Origin: Marinifilum sp965230805
GTDB lineage: Bacteria; Bacteroidota; Bacteroidia; Bacteroidales; Marinifilaceae
DNA length: 64,000 nt
Direction of reading: 5' to 3'
NCBI RefSeq assembly: GCF_965230805.1
Contig: NZ_OZ246019.1
Location: forward strand, 2,046,001 to 2,110,000
Position 1 is the first letter of the stretch; each line of letters starts with the position of its first letter. The notes under the pieces are model-generated. The model saw only the letters and a program-made list of their open reading frames with translations, was not told where the DNA came from and did not search any database. Positions 53,266-62,420 of the stretch are shown one piece after another. The position numbers and the translations under genes are program-made.

Positions 53266-54270
53266 ATGAAGATTATTGTACCTATGGCAGGTATGGGGAA
53301 ACGAATGCGTCCTCACACCTTAACAGTGCCAAAACCGTTAATTCCTATTGCAGGAAAACCTATTGTGCAACGTTTGGTTGAAGAAATTGCTAAAGTTTCG
53401 AATGAAAGCATAGAAGAAATTGCTTTTATTATTGGAGATTTTGGCAAGGATGTTGAAAAACAACTGAGCGATATAGCTCAAAATATAGGTGCCGAATGCA
53501 GCATTTACTATCAAGAAGAGGCCTTGGGAACGGCTCATGCAATTCACTGTGCAGCGCAATCTCTATCGGGGCATGTTGTTGTTGCTTTCGCAGATACTTT
53601 GTTTAAAGCAGATTTTGTACTCGATTCAGAAGCAGATAGCGTAATCTGGGTGCAGAAAGTTCAGGATCCATCGGCGTTTGGGGTTGTAAAATTGGATGCT
53701 GAGAATAGAATAACTGATTTTGTAGAGAAACCAAAGGAGTTTGTTTCTGATTTGGCAATTATAGGAATTTACTATTTTAAAGATGGTGAAAACCTAAGGT
53801 GTGAATTGCAGTACTTGTTAGATAATGAAATTCTTGTGAAAGGGGAATACCAGTTTACTGATGCCTTGGAAAACATGAAAAACAAAGGATTGGTTTTTAA
53901 GTCAGGTCAGGTTATTGAGTGGATGGATTGTGGGAATAAGGATGCAACGGTTCATACAAACCAAAGAATTCTGGAATATCATAAGGACGATGAACTGGTT
54001 TGTAATTCATCGATTATTGAGAATTCAGTAATCATTCCTCCATGTTATATCGGCGAAAACGTAAAAATTGAGAACTCTATTGTAGGGCCTCACGTTTCGG
54101 TTGGTGCTGGAACAGTAGTTAATAATACATTGGTTCGCAATACAATTGTCCAACGCAATTCTAATTTAGAGCATTTAAATCTGGAAAATTCCATGATAGG
54201 AAATCATGTAGAGATTCAAGGGGATGTTTCTGAACTGAATGTTGGTGACTATGCGAGCTTTTCAAAATAG
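53266..54270 (+). CDS. Sugar-1-phosphate nucleotidyltransferase with hexapeptide domain
   Basis: 334 aa. Nucleotidyltransferase signature VPMAGMGKRMRPHTLTVPKP, product-binding GTAHAIHCAAQ and VEKPKEF, then left-handed beta-helix repeats at the C-terminus (CYIGENVKIENSIVGPHVSV). It activates a sugar phosphate with a nucleotide for cell-envelope polysaccharide; exact sugar unclear. It fits beside the flippase. Confidence 0.88.
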   Translation: MKIIVPMAGMGKRMRPHTLTVPKPLIPIAGKPIVQRLVEEIAKVSNESIEEIAFIIGDFGKDVEKQLSDIAQNIGAECSIYYQEEALGTAHAIHCAAQSLSGHVVVAFADTLFKADFVLDSEADSVIWVQKVQDPSAFGVVKLDAENRITDFVEKPKEFVSDLAIIGIYYFKDGENLRCELQYLLDNEILVKGEYQFTDALENMKNKGLVFKSGQVIEWMDCGNKDATVHTNQRILEYHKDDELVCNSSIIENSVIIPPCYIGENVKIENSIVGPHVSVGAGTVVNNTLVRNTIVQRNSNLEHLNLENSMIGNHVEIQGDVSELNVGDYASFSK

Positions 54271-54277
54271 ATAAAGG

Positions 54278-56050
54278 ATGAAGGTGGGAAGAAAATTGTT
54301 AATGACAATATTGTTAGGGTCTTCTGTTTTTTTGGGAGTGCCTTTACATGCAAGGAATATCAAGTCAATAAAGAAAGATAAACTTCAAAAGGAGGTTAAA
54401 CTAACCGAGCAACAAAGGCTTGAGTTTGATTATGCTTTTGCCGAAGCAACTAAAGCAATCCTACTTGGAGAGATAGAAAAGGGTATTTCGATGTATGTTT
54501 CCTGCCTTAAAATTGATCCATCGAGTGCGGTGGTTCGATATGAGTTAGCAAATGTTTATTTAAGCAAAGAGAATTATAACTCAGCTCTTGAATTATCCAG
54601 GGGGGCGGTGGCACAGCAGCCTCGTAACCTATGGTATCAAATTCAATTGGCTAATATATACCAGCAAAAAGGAATGATTGATCATGCTTGCAAGGTGTAT
54701 GGTGAATTAATTGAGATGTATCCTGATCGTCTTGATTTTTTTTATTTGCAGGCTGCTTTATTTGCATCAGTTGAAAAGTTTGAAGAAGCTGTTGAAGTAT
54801 ATAATCGTCTGGAGAAGAAAGTAGGGATTCAGGAAAGTGTTTCGCTTGAAAAAGAGAGGTTGTACCTCAAAATGGGAGATAAAAAATCTGCTTATTCCGA
54901 AGTTCAGATGCTTATCAAAAAATATCCATATCGTGCTGATTTTTACGGAGTGTTAGCGGATTTATATCTAGCGGATAATGAAGAAGAAAAAGCCTTTAAG
55001 CAGTATCAGGAAATCTTAAAAATAGATCCTGATAATGGATTGGTTCATTTTTATCTGGCGGATTTTTACAGAAAAAAAGGCGAAATCGATAAGGCCAAAG
55101 AGTCCTTATTAATAGCTTTCGGCCAAGAAGAGGTTCAGGCTGATCAAAAAATTCAGTACCTGATTGCGATGCTCATGGCTCCGGATCAACCTGAATTATC
55201 AGATGATTATTTAAGGTCATTACTTGACATTCTTGTTAAGATTCATCCTGGTCATGTGCGGGTTCATGCATTATATGCCGATTTTTTAAGAAAAAGAAAA
55301 GATAACGAAGGAGCCAAACATCATCTTCAAAAAGTTCTGGAAGATGATAAATCAAACTATGTTGTTTGGGAGGAGTTATTATTGATCCATAATGAATTGT
55401 TAGATTTCGATAGCATGCTTAAGTTAAGCTCAGAAGCTTTAGCCTATTTTCCAAGTCAGCCCTTACTATATATTTTTAAAGGTGTTGCGGAGGCACAGAA
55501 AAATGATTTCAATACGGCCATAAGTACTTTCGAGAAAGGGATAATCTACGTTGGTGATAATGTTCGCTTGCGCATCCAATTTAAAAGCTACATGGGAGAT
55601 GCATATTATCAGACAGGAGAGTTTCAAAAGGCCTTTAAATCATATGATGAAGTTTTGCTATATGATCCTGAAAATGTGATCATACTAAATAATTACAGCT
55701 ACTATTTGTCAGTGCGAGGTGAACATTTAGAGAAAGCAAAAGAAATGAGTTTAAAGTGCATTGAATTGGAGCCTGAAAACCCAACTTATCTGGATACTCA
55801 TGCTTGGGTTTTATATCGTTTGGGAGAATACAATGAAGCAAAAAAAATAATGGAAAAAGCACTAAAATTTGGAGGTGACGATTCTGCAGTGCAGGTTGAG
55901 CATTATGGTGACATTCTATACAGACTTGGTGAAGATGACAAAGCATTGGAAGAGTGGAAAAAAGCCTTAGAATTAGGTGAAGGATCGGAATACTTAGCTG
56001 AGAAGGTAAAAACAGGATCAATTCCTGAAGAAGAGAAAGATGAAGAGTAA
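54278..56050 (+). CDS. TPR protein, secreted
   Basis: 590 aa with a signal peptide (ending PLHA). At least ten tetratricopeptide repeats fill the rest (e.g. YQEILKIDPDNGLVHFYLAD, YDEVLLYDPENVIILNNYSY). Probably a periplasmic or outer-membrane scaffold. Starts 8 bp after the nucleotidyltransferase and overlaps DUF4292 by 11 bp, so the genes form a tight operon. Confidence 0.88.
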   Translation: MKVGRKLLMTILLGSSVFLGVPLHARNIKSIKKDKLQKEVKLTEQQRLEFDYAFAEATKAILLGEIEKGISMYVSCLKIDPSSAVVRYELANVYLSKENYNSALELSRGAVAQQPRNLWYQIQLANIYQQKGMIDHACKVYGELIEMYPDRLDFFYLQAALFASVEKFEEAVEVYNRLEKKVGIQESVSLEKERLYLKMGDKKSAYSEVQMLIKKYPYRADFYGVLADLYLADNEEEKAFKQYQEILKIDPDNGLVHFYLADFYRKKGEIDKAKESLLIAFGQEEVQADQKIQYLIAMLMAPDQPELSDDYLRSLLDILVKIHPGHVRVHALYADFLRKRKDNEGAKHHLQKVLEDDKSNYVVWEELLLIHNELLDFDSMLKLSSEALAYFPSQPLLYIFKGVAEAQKNDFNTAISTFEKGIIYVGDNVRLRIQFKSYMGDAYYQTGEFQKAFKSYDEVLLYDPENVIILNNYSYYLSVRGEHLEKAKEMSLKCIELEPENPTYLDTHAWVLYRLGEYNEAKKIMEKALKFGGDDSAVQVEHYGDILYRLGEDDKALEEWKKALELGEGSEYLAEKVKTGSIPEEEKDEE

Positions 56051-56906
56051 ATTAAATTCAAAAATGTATTTGGGAGCCATGGTTTTAATCATGGCTTTTA
56101 TTCAGTTTTCGTGTAAAACAAGATATGAACTTGGTGTGATAAAGGCAAAACCAATGTCTGATTCAAAACTGTATCGGCACATGTTGGACAGTAGTCTTCA
56201 TTACGAAACTTTGTTTATAAAAAAATTCTCAGCAAATTATTCGGTCGATGGAGTAAAAAAGAGTTTTAAAGGCGCAATTAAAATACAAAAAGATAGTTTG
56301 ATTTGGATTACCATTACGGCACCTATAGGAGGACTTGAGGTTGCGAGATTAATGATTAGCCAAGATTCGGTCAAAATGATTAACCGAATGAAAAAGACTT
56401 ATTTTGTGGATGATTACGACTTCTTTAGGGATCACTTAAACGTAGATCTTAACTTCGAGTCTCTTCAGGCCATCATCACTAACTCTGTTTTTCAGGCCAC
56501 AAATAATGATAAGGAAAAGTCATTTATTCGTGGGTTTAACGGACGTATTGTTGATAATATGTATGTTTTTACATCTGAAAAATCCCGAAAAGTTGATCGT
56601 AAATTAAGAAAAGATAAGTTAAGAAAACTTAGCAGATTTGGTTACCAGAGAATTCAAATTGATCCTGCTTTAATGAGAATTACCGATGTATTGGTAAAAG
56701 ATTTTGATGACTCAAGGGATGTTAATGTAAAATATCGCGATTTTAAAATGTTTGAGGATAGAAAATTTCCTCAGCGATTGAGTTTCGAGGTGGCTGATCC
56801 GAAACATTTATTATATTGTAGTGTTAAATTTAATAAGATTGCTTTTGACGAAAAGCTTAAGTTTTCTTTTAAAATTTCAAGTAAGTACGAAAGAATATAT
56901 CCTTAA
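56040..56906 (+). CDS. DUF4292 lipoprotein
   Basis: 288 aa. Lipoprotein signal MAFIQFSC; the rest is a LolA/LolB-like beta sheet (FSANYSVDGVKKSFKGAIKI, SLIWITITAPIGGLEVAR). DUF4292 proteins are conserved in Bacteroidota and suspected of lipoprotein or envelope transport. Operon with the TPR gene and the EnvC-like gene. Confidence 0.88.
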   Translation: MKSKLNSKMYLGAMVLIMAFIQFSCKTRYELGVIKAKPMSDSKLYRHMLDSSLHYETLFIKKFSANYSVDGVKKSFKGAIKIQKDSLIWITITAPIGGLEVARLMISQDSVKMINRMKKTYFVDDYDFFRDHLNVDLNFESLQAIITNSVFQATNNDKEKSFIRGFNGRIVDNMYVFTSEKSRKVDRKLRKDKLRKLSRFGYQRIQIDPALMRITDVLVKDFDDSRDVNVKYRDFKMFEDRKFPQRLSFEVADPKHLLYCSVKFNKIAFDEKLKFSFKISSKYERIYP

Positions 56907-56914
56907 TTTATAAG

Positions 56915-58141
56915 ATGCGTGTGTTAAAAATAAGATCCTCATTTATCATTATTTATTTATTGCTTGCACTGATAAGTGGTTCTGTAGATGCTTTTTCACA
57001 GATTAGTATGTCAACTCTCAAGAAGAGAAAAGAGCAGAATGAAAAGGACATTGCCTATACCAATACGCTCATCAATAAAACGATTAAAAATAAAAAAGTA
57101 AGTTTAGGCAGATTGAATTTATTGAATCAACGAATTCGATCACGACAAGCTCTTATTATCTCAATTGAGAGTGAGGTATCGCACATTGGCAAGCAAATCC
57201 GTCAAAAAAATAAGGATATTGAGAAGCTGGAAAATGAGCTAGCCAAATTAAAGACTCAATATGCCAAGGTAATTATTTATGCGCATAAGCAGAGAAACTC
57301 ATATGAGAAGTTAATGTTTCTTTTGTCTTCTAAGGACTTTAATCAGGCCTATAAGAGATACAAATACCTACAACAATTTTCTGAATACAGCAGAAATCAA
57401 GGTAAATCAATTGGAAATAAAAAAGAATCTTTAGCGGCAAAAGTTGTAGAGCTCAACAAAGTTAAGAAAGAGAAGGAGGAGCTTTTGTCCCAAAAAAATC
57501 AAGAAAACCTAAAGTTATCAGAAGAAAAATCTCAGCAGACAGCTTTGGTTCAGAAACTAAAAAAGCGTGAAAGGCAATTGCGCGATGATCTAAGAAAACA
57601 GAAAAGATACTCACAGAAACTGCAAAAGGAAATTCAAAAAGTAATTGAACGTCAAGCTTTATTGGCAAAAAAGTCTAGCAATTCATCAGGTAAATATGCG
57701 ATTACCCCCGAGGATAAAACGCTTTCTCTATCTTTTGATAAAAATAAGGGAAAATTACCTTGGCCAACAAAAACTGGATTTATTTCTGAAAAATTTGGAG
57801 AACATCCACATCCAGTTCTGAAACATGTAACTGTTCGAAACGATGGTGTAAATATTACTACGGATGCACAATCGGAATGCAGGTCGGTTTTCAAAGGCGA
57901 GGTGACCCATATACTTTCTATGCCTGGATTAAATAATGTGGTGATTATCCGACATGGAGAGTTCTTCTCGGTCTATTCGAATCTTGCTTCGGTAAATGTG
58001 AAGAAGGGTGATGTTGTTCAATCGAAAGAAAAGATAGGAGTTGTATATACTGATAATTCTCAGGATCAAACGGTTCTTAAATTTCAGTTGTGGAAAGGAA
58101 GCACCAAATTAAATCCAGCGCTGTGGTTGTATCGTAACTAG
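56915..58141 (+). CDS. EnvC-like murein hydrolase activator, degenerate M23 domain
   Basis: 408 aa. Signal peptide (ending DAFSQ), long coiled coil (~residues 30-255) and a C-terminal LytM/M23 fold (PWPTKTGFISEKFGEHPHPV, then SVYSNLASVNVKKGDVV). The usual metal ligand Asp in GVDI is Asn here (NDGVNI), and the HLHFE motif is replaced by LKFQLWKG, so the domain should be non-catalytic. EnvC-type proteins activate amidases during cell separation. Confidence 0.9.
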   Translation: MRVLKIRSSFIIIYLLLALISGSVDAFSQISMSTLKKRKEQNEKDIAYTNTLINKTIKNKKVSLGRLNLLNQRIRSRQALIISIESEVSHIGKQIRQKNKDIEKLENELAKLKTQYAKVIIYAHKQRNSYEKLMFLLSSKDFNQAYKRYKYLQQFSEYSRNQGKSIGNKKESLAAKVVELNKVKKEKEELLSQKNQENLKLSEEKSQQTALVQKLKKRERQLRDDLRKQKRYSQKLQKEIQKVIERQALLAKKSSNSSGKYAITPEDKTLSLSFDKNKGKLPWPTKTGFISEKFGEHPHPVLKHVTVRNDGVNITTDAQSECRSVFKGEVTHILSMPGLNNVVIIRHGEFFSVYSNLASVNVKKGDVVQSKEKIGVVYTDNSQDQTVLKFQLWKGSTKLNPALWLYRN

Positions 58142-58163
58142 TTTTATTGCGTACAGGTAAGAA

Positions 58164-61100
58164 ATGGAAAATAATCAGAATACTTTAATTGCGAAGCTCG
58201 ATCGCTTTATTCGTAAATATTATCAGAATCTACTACTACGTGGATTTCTGTTGTGTCTTGTATTGTTTTTCTCTTATTTCTTTCTCATCTCGTTTTCTGA
58301 GTATTTTCTTTACCTGTCTGTTGCAATGCGGACCTTACTGGTTAGTTTAACGGCTATTTTTATTGTGGCATTGATTTTTCAGCTTATAGTTCGTCCAATT
58401 GTAGGTCTGCTAAAAGTCGGCAAGCGAATTTCTTATCGGCAAGCGATTGAAATTATCTCCAAACATTTTCCTGAGCTTAAGGATAAGTTGATCAATACGC
58501 TAGAGTTATCAGTTCAAGCTTCTAAAATTAATCAAGACGAAAATTCGTTGCTGTTAGCAAGTATCAATCAGAGGATTGACTCAGTAAAAATTATCTCTTT
58601 CCGAAAAGCAATTTCTTTCAAGGCCAATATTAAGTATCTGAAGTATTTATTTGCTGTTATCTCAGTGCTGATTTTTGTCCATTTGTTAATTCCGGATATG
58701 TACTCTAACAGTACGGAAAGACTTCTTAATTTTAACATCAAATATACTCCTCCTGCTGATTTTACATTCCATTTGGACGATTGGTCTGGCATAGCTACTA
58801 AAGGGGCGGATTTCTCCTTAAAAGCGCATACAGAGGGGAAGTATATTCCGAAAGAGATATACTTGGTAACAGATAATTCCAGGTTCTTAATGAAAACTGA
58901 AAAACTCGGAAATTTTTCATATTTGTTCCGGAATATCAATTCCAATATTTCATTTCGACTTCAATCTGGGAATATAATTTCTAAAGAATTTCAAATCAAG
59001 CTAATTTCGAAGCCAAGCATTAAAAAATTTTCTATTTTGATCAAATCACCGAGCTATACAAAACTGCCTTTACGCACTGAAAAAAACATTGGAAATGTCA
59101 GTGTTCCAATGGGTTCTGTTTTGGAATGGGTGTTCGAAACAGACTTTTCAAGTGCAGGAGAATTGATTTTTTCTGATTCACTAAACCCTACACCATTAAT
59201 TTTGGAAAGAAATTCGTTTAAATTTTCTAAAAAAATCAATGAAAAGAGTTCGTATAGAGTTTTTCTAATGAATGATGATTTTAATAGATATTCTTATGCC
59301 GAATACAATATTGATATCATTCCAGATTTGTATCCCCAAATAAAAATTTCAAGCATTCAGGATTCAATTATTGAATCCGGATATTATTTCTTAGGACAAA
59401 TTAAAGATGATTATGGATTCTCAAAATTGAGATTTGTTTATCAAATAGAAAATCAAACGCCAACCTACATTCCCATCTCTGTTGATCCAAATTTAAGTTC
59501 ACAGGAATTTTTCTTTTCGTTCAATTTTGCCAATGAAAATTTTGAGGATGGGAGTAATATCAAGTATCATTTCGAAGTATTTGATAATGATGGAATCAAT
59601 GGATCAAAAAAAGCAATTTCACGAAGATTCAATTATTACATTCCTGATTCAAACCAACTTTATGATTTAAACGCTGCAATTCAAGATAGTATTAATAGTA
59701 AAATTAACACCGGAATGCAATTGAGCGAATCGATAAAAAAGGATATTCTTCGTATGCAAAGAAATGTTTTAAACGGATCGTCGGAAAAATGGCAACAGAA
59801 GCAACTCCTAAAAGGGATTGGGGATAAGAAGAAGCAACTGGATGAATTACTCCATGAAGTAAGGAAACAGAATGAGCGTAAGAATCGTCTAATGAATTCT
59901 TCTGGTGTTCTAAAGGAGAAACAAGCACAGATCGAAGAACTGTTAAAAAAAGTAATGGATTCTGATTTGCAGAAACTATTCAATGAGTTTAATAAATTAG
60001 CTGAAGATCTAAAATCTGAGGACATAAATAAACTTGGCAACCAATTAAAAATGTCGGTACATGATTTTCAGAAGCAGTTGGATAGAAACCTACAATTACT
60101 TGAAAGGTTCGAGATTGAGGTTCGAGTGGAGAAGCTGACGGACAGGATTAATAAGTTGGCTGAGGATCAGGAAAATGCTTTGGGAAAAGAATCTAGAAAT
60201 CTTGAAATGCTAAACGAAATTCGGTATAGTAATAAGGAACAATGGGAAGAAATTACAAAAGACTTGGACGATGTTTTAGATCAGAACTCTTTCAACCATC
60301 AACCATATGATTTCGATCAAGATATTAGCAAAAAACAGGAAGAAATCAATGAAATGATTGAAGAATCTGGTCAGTTGTTGCAAAATAGAAAAGTGGGCAA
60401 GGGTGTAAAAAATATGAAAAAAACATCCTCAAAGCTCAAGAGTTTTGCCTATAAATTAAAAGAAAGCATCTCCAATGTCACTTCTGCTCAAAGGACTGAA
60501 GACATAGGAAATTTAGTTTTGCTGATGAACAATTTAATTGAGTTTTCGTTTAAACAGGAAGATGCATTAAGTCGCTTTAAGAGAGTTGGGTATTTGAATC
60601 CATTATATACCCGAATGATAGAGGAGCAAGGTGAGTTAAAAGAAGAGTACAATTTGATTCAGGATTCATTACTTGCATTATCATCAAGATCACCACAGGT
60701 TGCGTCGATGATTGGAAATAGACTATTGAATATTGAAAATGAATTGGAAAAGGTAATTGAGGAAGCTAGTGAAAGGCGAAAAGTTCAATCTGCAACAGCG
60801 CAACAAAAAGTATTAGCCGACGTTAATGAATTGAGTGTATTTCTATCTGAAGCTTTAAAACAAATGATGGAACAAATGGCTAATGCTATGCCTGGCGATC
60901 AGTTAGGCGATAAAAAACAGGGGCAGGTGTCATTCTCCGGACTCAAATCTCAGCAACAATCTTTAAAAAATATGCTGAAAGAATTAATTTCCGAAATGAA
61001 AAATGGTAATTTAGAAAATAGTTCAAAAGTGAAGTTTGGAAAGCTTTTACAGTATCAGGAAATGTATCAACAAAGTTTAAATGAATTGCTTCAAAATGGA

Positions 61101-61448
61101 AGGTTGGGAAACGAAAGTGAAAAAATCTTACGTGAAGTTGCCAAAATGATTGACCAAAATGAGTCTGACATTTCTAATTTTTCAATAAATTCGTCAATGA
61201 TATTTCGACAAAATCAGATTTTTTCAAAATTATTAGAAGCCGAAAATGCCCATAGAGAAAAAGATTTTGATAAGAGACGTGAAAGTAAGACAGGAAATAT
61301 TTTAAAATTGAGTAACCCTAGAGAAATATTTGAGTATAAAAGAGTACGAATAAATTATGAGGGCGTATTTGATGACTCAAATATAATACTGTTTGACTAT
61401 TATAATAAGTTGTACTTGGATTATATGATAAAACTAAATAATGACTAA
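58164..61448 (+). CDS. DUF4175 family membrane protein
   Basis: 1094 aa. Two membrane helices near the N-terminus (~residues 25-75), one at ~155-175, beta-rich middle and a long Gln/Lys/Glu coiled-coil C-terminal half with Met/Gln-rich stretches (LKQMMEQMANAMPG). DUF4175 proteins are common in Bacteroidota; function unknown. Overlaps the next gene by 8 bp. Confidence 0.85.
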   Translation: MENNQNTLIAKLDRFIRKYYQNLLLRGFLLCLVLFFSYFFLISFSEYFLYLSVAMRTLLVSLTAIFIVALIFQLIVRPIVGLLKVGKRISYRQAIEIISKHFPELKDKLINTLELSVQASKINQDENSLLLASINQRIDSVKIISFRKAISFKANIKYLKYLFAVISVLIFVHLLIPDMYSNSTERLLNFNIKYTPPADFTFHLDDWSGIATKGADFSLKAHTEGKYIPKEIYLVTDNSRFLMKTEKLGNFSYLFRNINSNISFRLQSGNIISKEFQIKLISKPSIKKFSILIKSPSYTKLPLRTEKNIGNVSVPMGSVLEWVFETDFSSAGELIFSDSLNPTPLILERNSFKFSKKINEKSSYRVFLMNDDFNRYSYAEYNIDIIPDLYPQIKISSIQDSIIESGYYFLGQIKDDYGFSKLRFVYQIENQTPTYIPISVDPNLSSQEFFFSFNFANENFEDGSNIKYHFEVFDNDGINGSKKAISRRFNYYIPDSNQLYDLNAAIQDSINSKINTGMQLSESIKKDILRMQRNVLNGSSEKWQQKQLLKGIGDKKKQLDELLHEVRKQNERKNRLMNSSGVLKEKQAQIEELLKKVMDSDLQKLFNEFNKLAEDLKSEDINKLGNQLKMSVHDFQKQLDRNLQLLERFEIEVRVEKLTDRINKLAEDQENALGKESRNLEMLNEIRYSNKEQWEEITKDLDDVLDQNSFNHQPYDFDQDISKKQEEINEMIEESGQLLQNRKVGKGVKNMKKTSSKLKSFAYKLKESISNVTSAQRTEDIGNLVLLMNNLIEFSFKQEDALSRFKRVGYLNPLYTRMIEEQGELKEEYNLIQDSLLALSSRSPQVASMIGNRLLNIENELEKVIEEASERRKVQSATAQQKVLADVNELSVFLSEALKQMMEQMANAMPGDQLGDKKQGQVSFSGLKSQQQSLKNMLKELISEMKNGNLENSSKVKFGKLLQYQEMYQQSLNELLQNGRLGNESEKILREVAKMIDQNESDISNFSINSSMIFRQNQIFSKLLEAENAHREKDFDKRRESKTGNILKLSNPREIFEYKRVRINYEGVFDDSNIILFDYYNKLYLDYMIKLNND

Positions 61449-61848
61449 ATCTGAAAACTTGTTGGTATTTCCATCTGAATTAGAGAACATAAGTAGGGTT
61501 GAAAGATTGATTGACGATATTTCATCTTCCTACAATTTAAGCTCGGAAATTTACGGTAAAATTTCTGTAGCTATTATTGAAGCTGTAAATAATGCAATTT
61601 TACATGGTAATCGATTGGATGTCTCAAAGAATGTAAAAGTTGAGTTCAATATTGATGATGAAGCTATTCAGTTTATTATCGAAGATGAAGGAAGTGGATT
61701 TGACTTTGAAAACATTCCAGATCCAACCCTACCTGAAAATATTGAAAAAACGCATGGTCGAGGGATCTTCTTAATGAATCATCTGGCTGATGATATTGAA
61801 TTTTGCGAAAATGGAGCATTAGTTGATATGAAATTTAGATTTGCCTAA
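61441..61848 (+). CDS. Serine-kinase-type ATP-binding protein (RsbW-like)
   Basis: 135 aa HATPase_c_2 domain: N-box EAVNNAILHGN, G1 DEGSGFDFENIPDP, and lid HGRGIFLMNHLAD. Resembles anti-sigma factor kinases RsbW/SpoIIAB, but no anti-anti-sigma partner is adjacent. Confidence 0.88.
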   Translation: MTKSENLLVFPSELENISRVERLIDDISSSYNLSSEIYGKISVAIIEAVNNAILHGNRLDVSKNVKVEFNIDDEAIQFIIEDEGSGFDFENIPDPTLPENIEKTHGRGIFLMNHLADDIEFCENGALVDMKFRFA

Positions 61849-62274
61849 ATGTTGATTACATATAATTCGTGTGAAACAGAAATTCCCGCGATTGATCAAA
61901 AACGCATAAGCGATTGGATCAATCGCGTTGTAGTAAATAATGGGGGGGAAATAGGAGAGGTTAATTATTATTTCTGCTCAGATGATTATCTACTAAAAAT
62001 GAATCGTGAGCACCTAAATCACGATTATTATACTGATATAATTACCTTCGATTACACAATAGCCAATATCATATCAGGTGATCTTTTTATAAGTGTCGAT
62101 ACTGTTAGAGACAACGCAAGCCAATACAAATGCGAATATTTAGAAGAACTCTATCGTGTTATTATCCATGGTGTACTTCATTTGTTGGGAATTAACGATA
62201 AAACAGATGAAGAGCAGACTATTATGACACAAAAGGAGGACGAATCATTAGTATTACTTTCCAAGATTGATTAA
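61849..62274 (+). CDS. ybeY: Endoribonuclease YbeY
   Basis: 141 aa. Zinc motif HGVLHLLGINDKT near the C-terminus with the Bacteroidota variant in which the third His is replaced (D-K). DYYTDIITFDY and SGDLFISVD are other family markers. YbeY acts in 16S rRNA maturation and ribosome quality control. It begins directly after the preceding stop. Confidence 0.92.
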   Translation: MLITYNSCETEIPAIDQKRISDWINRVVVNNGGEIGEVNYYFCSDDYLLKMNREHLNHDYYTDIITFDYTIANIISGDLFISVDTVRDNASQYKCEYLEELYRVIIHGVLHLLGINDKTDEEQTIMTQKEDESLVLLSKID

Positions 62275-62420
62275 CTTTGTTCAATTTTACATTTTTTTTG
62301 AATAACAAGTGATTAGAAACAAATATAGTTTTCTATCAATTTGTTATACATTGGATAAGAGTAAAGAAAATATTTTTAAAATTAAACAAGGAATTAAGAA
62401 TACAAATATCTGATTGTAGT

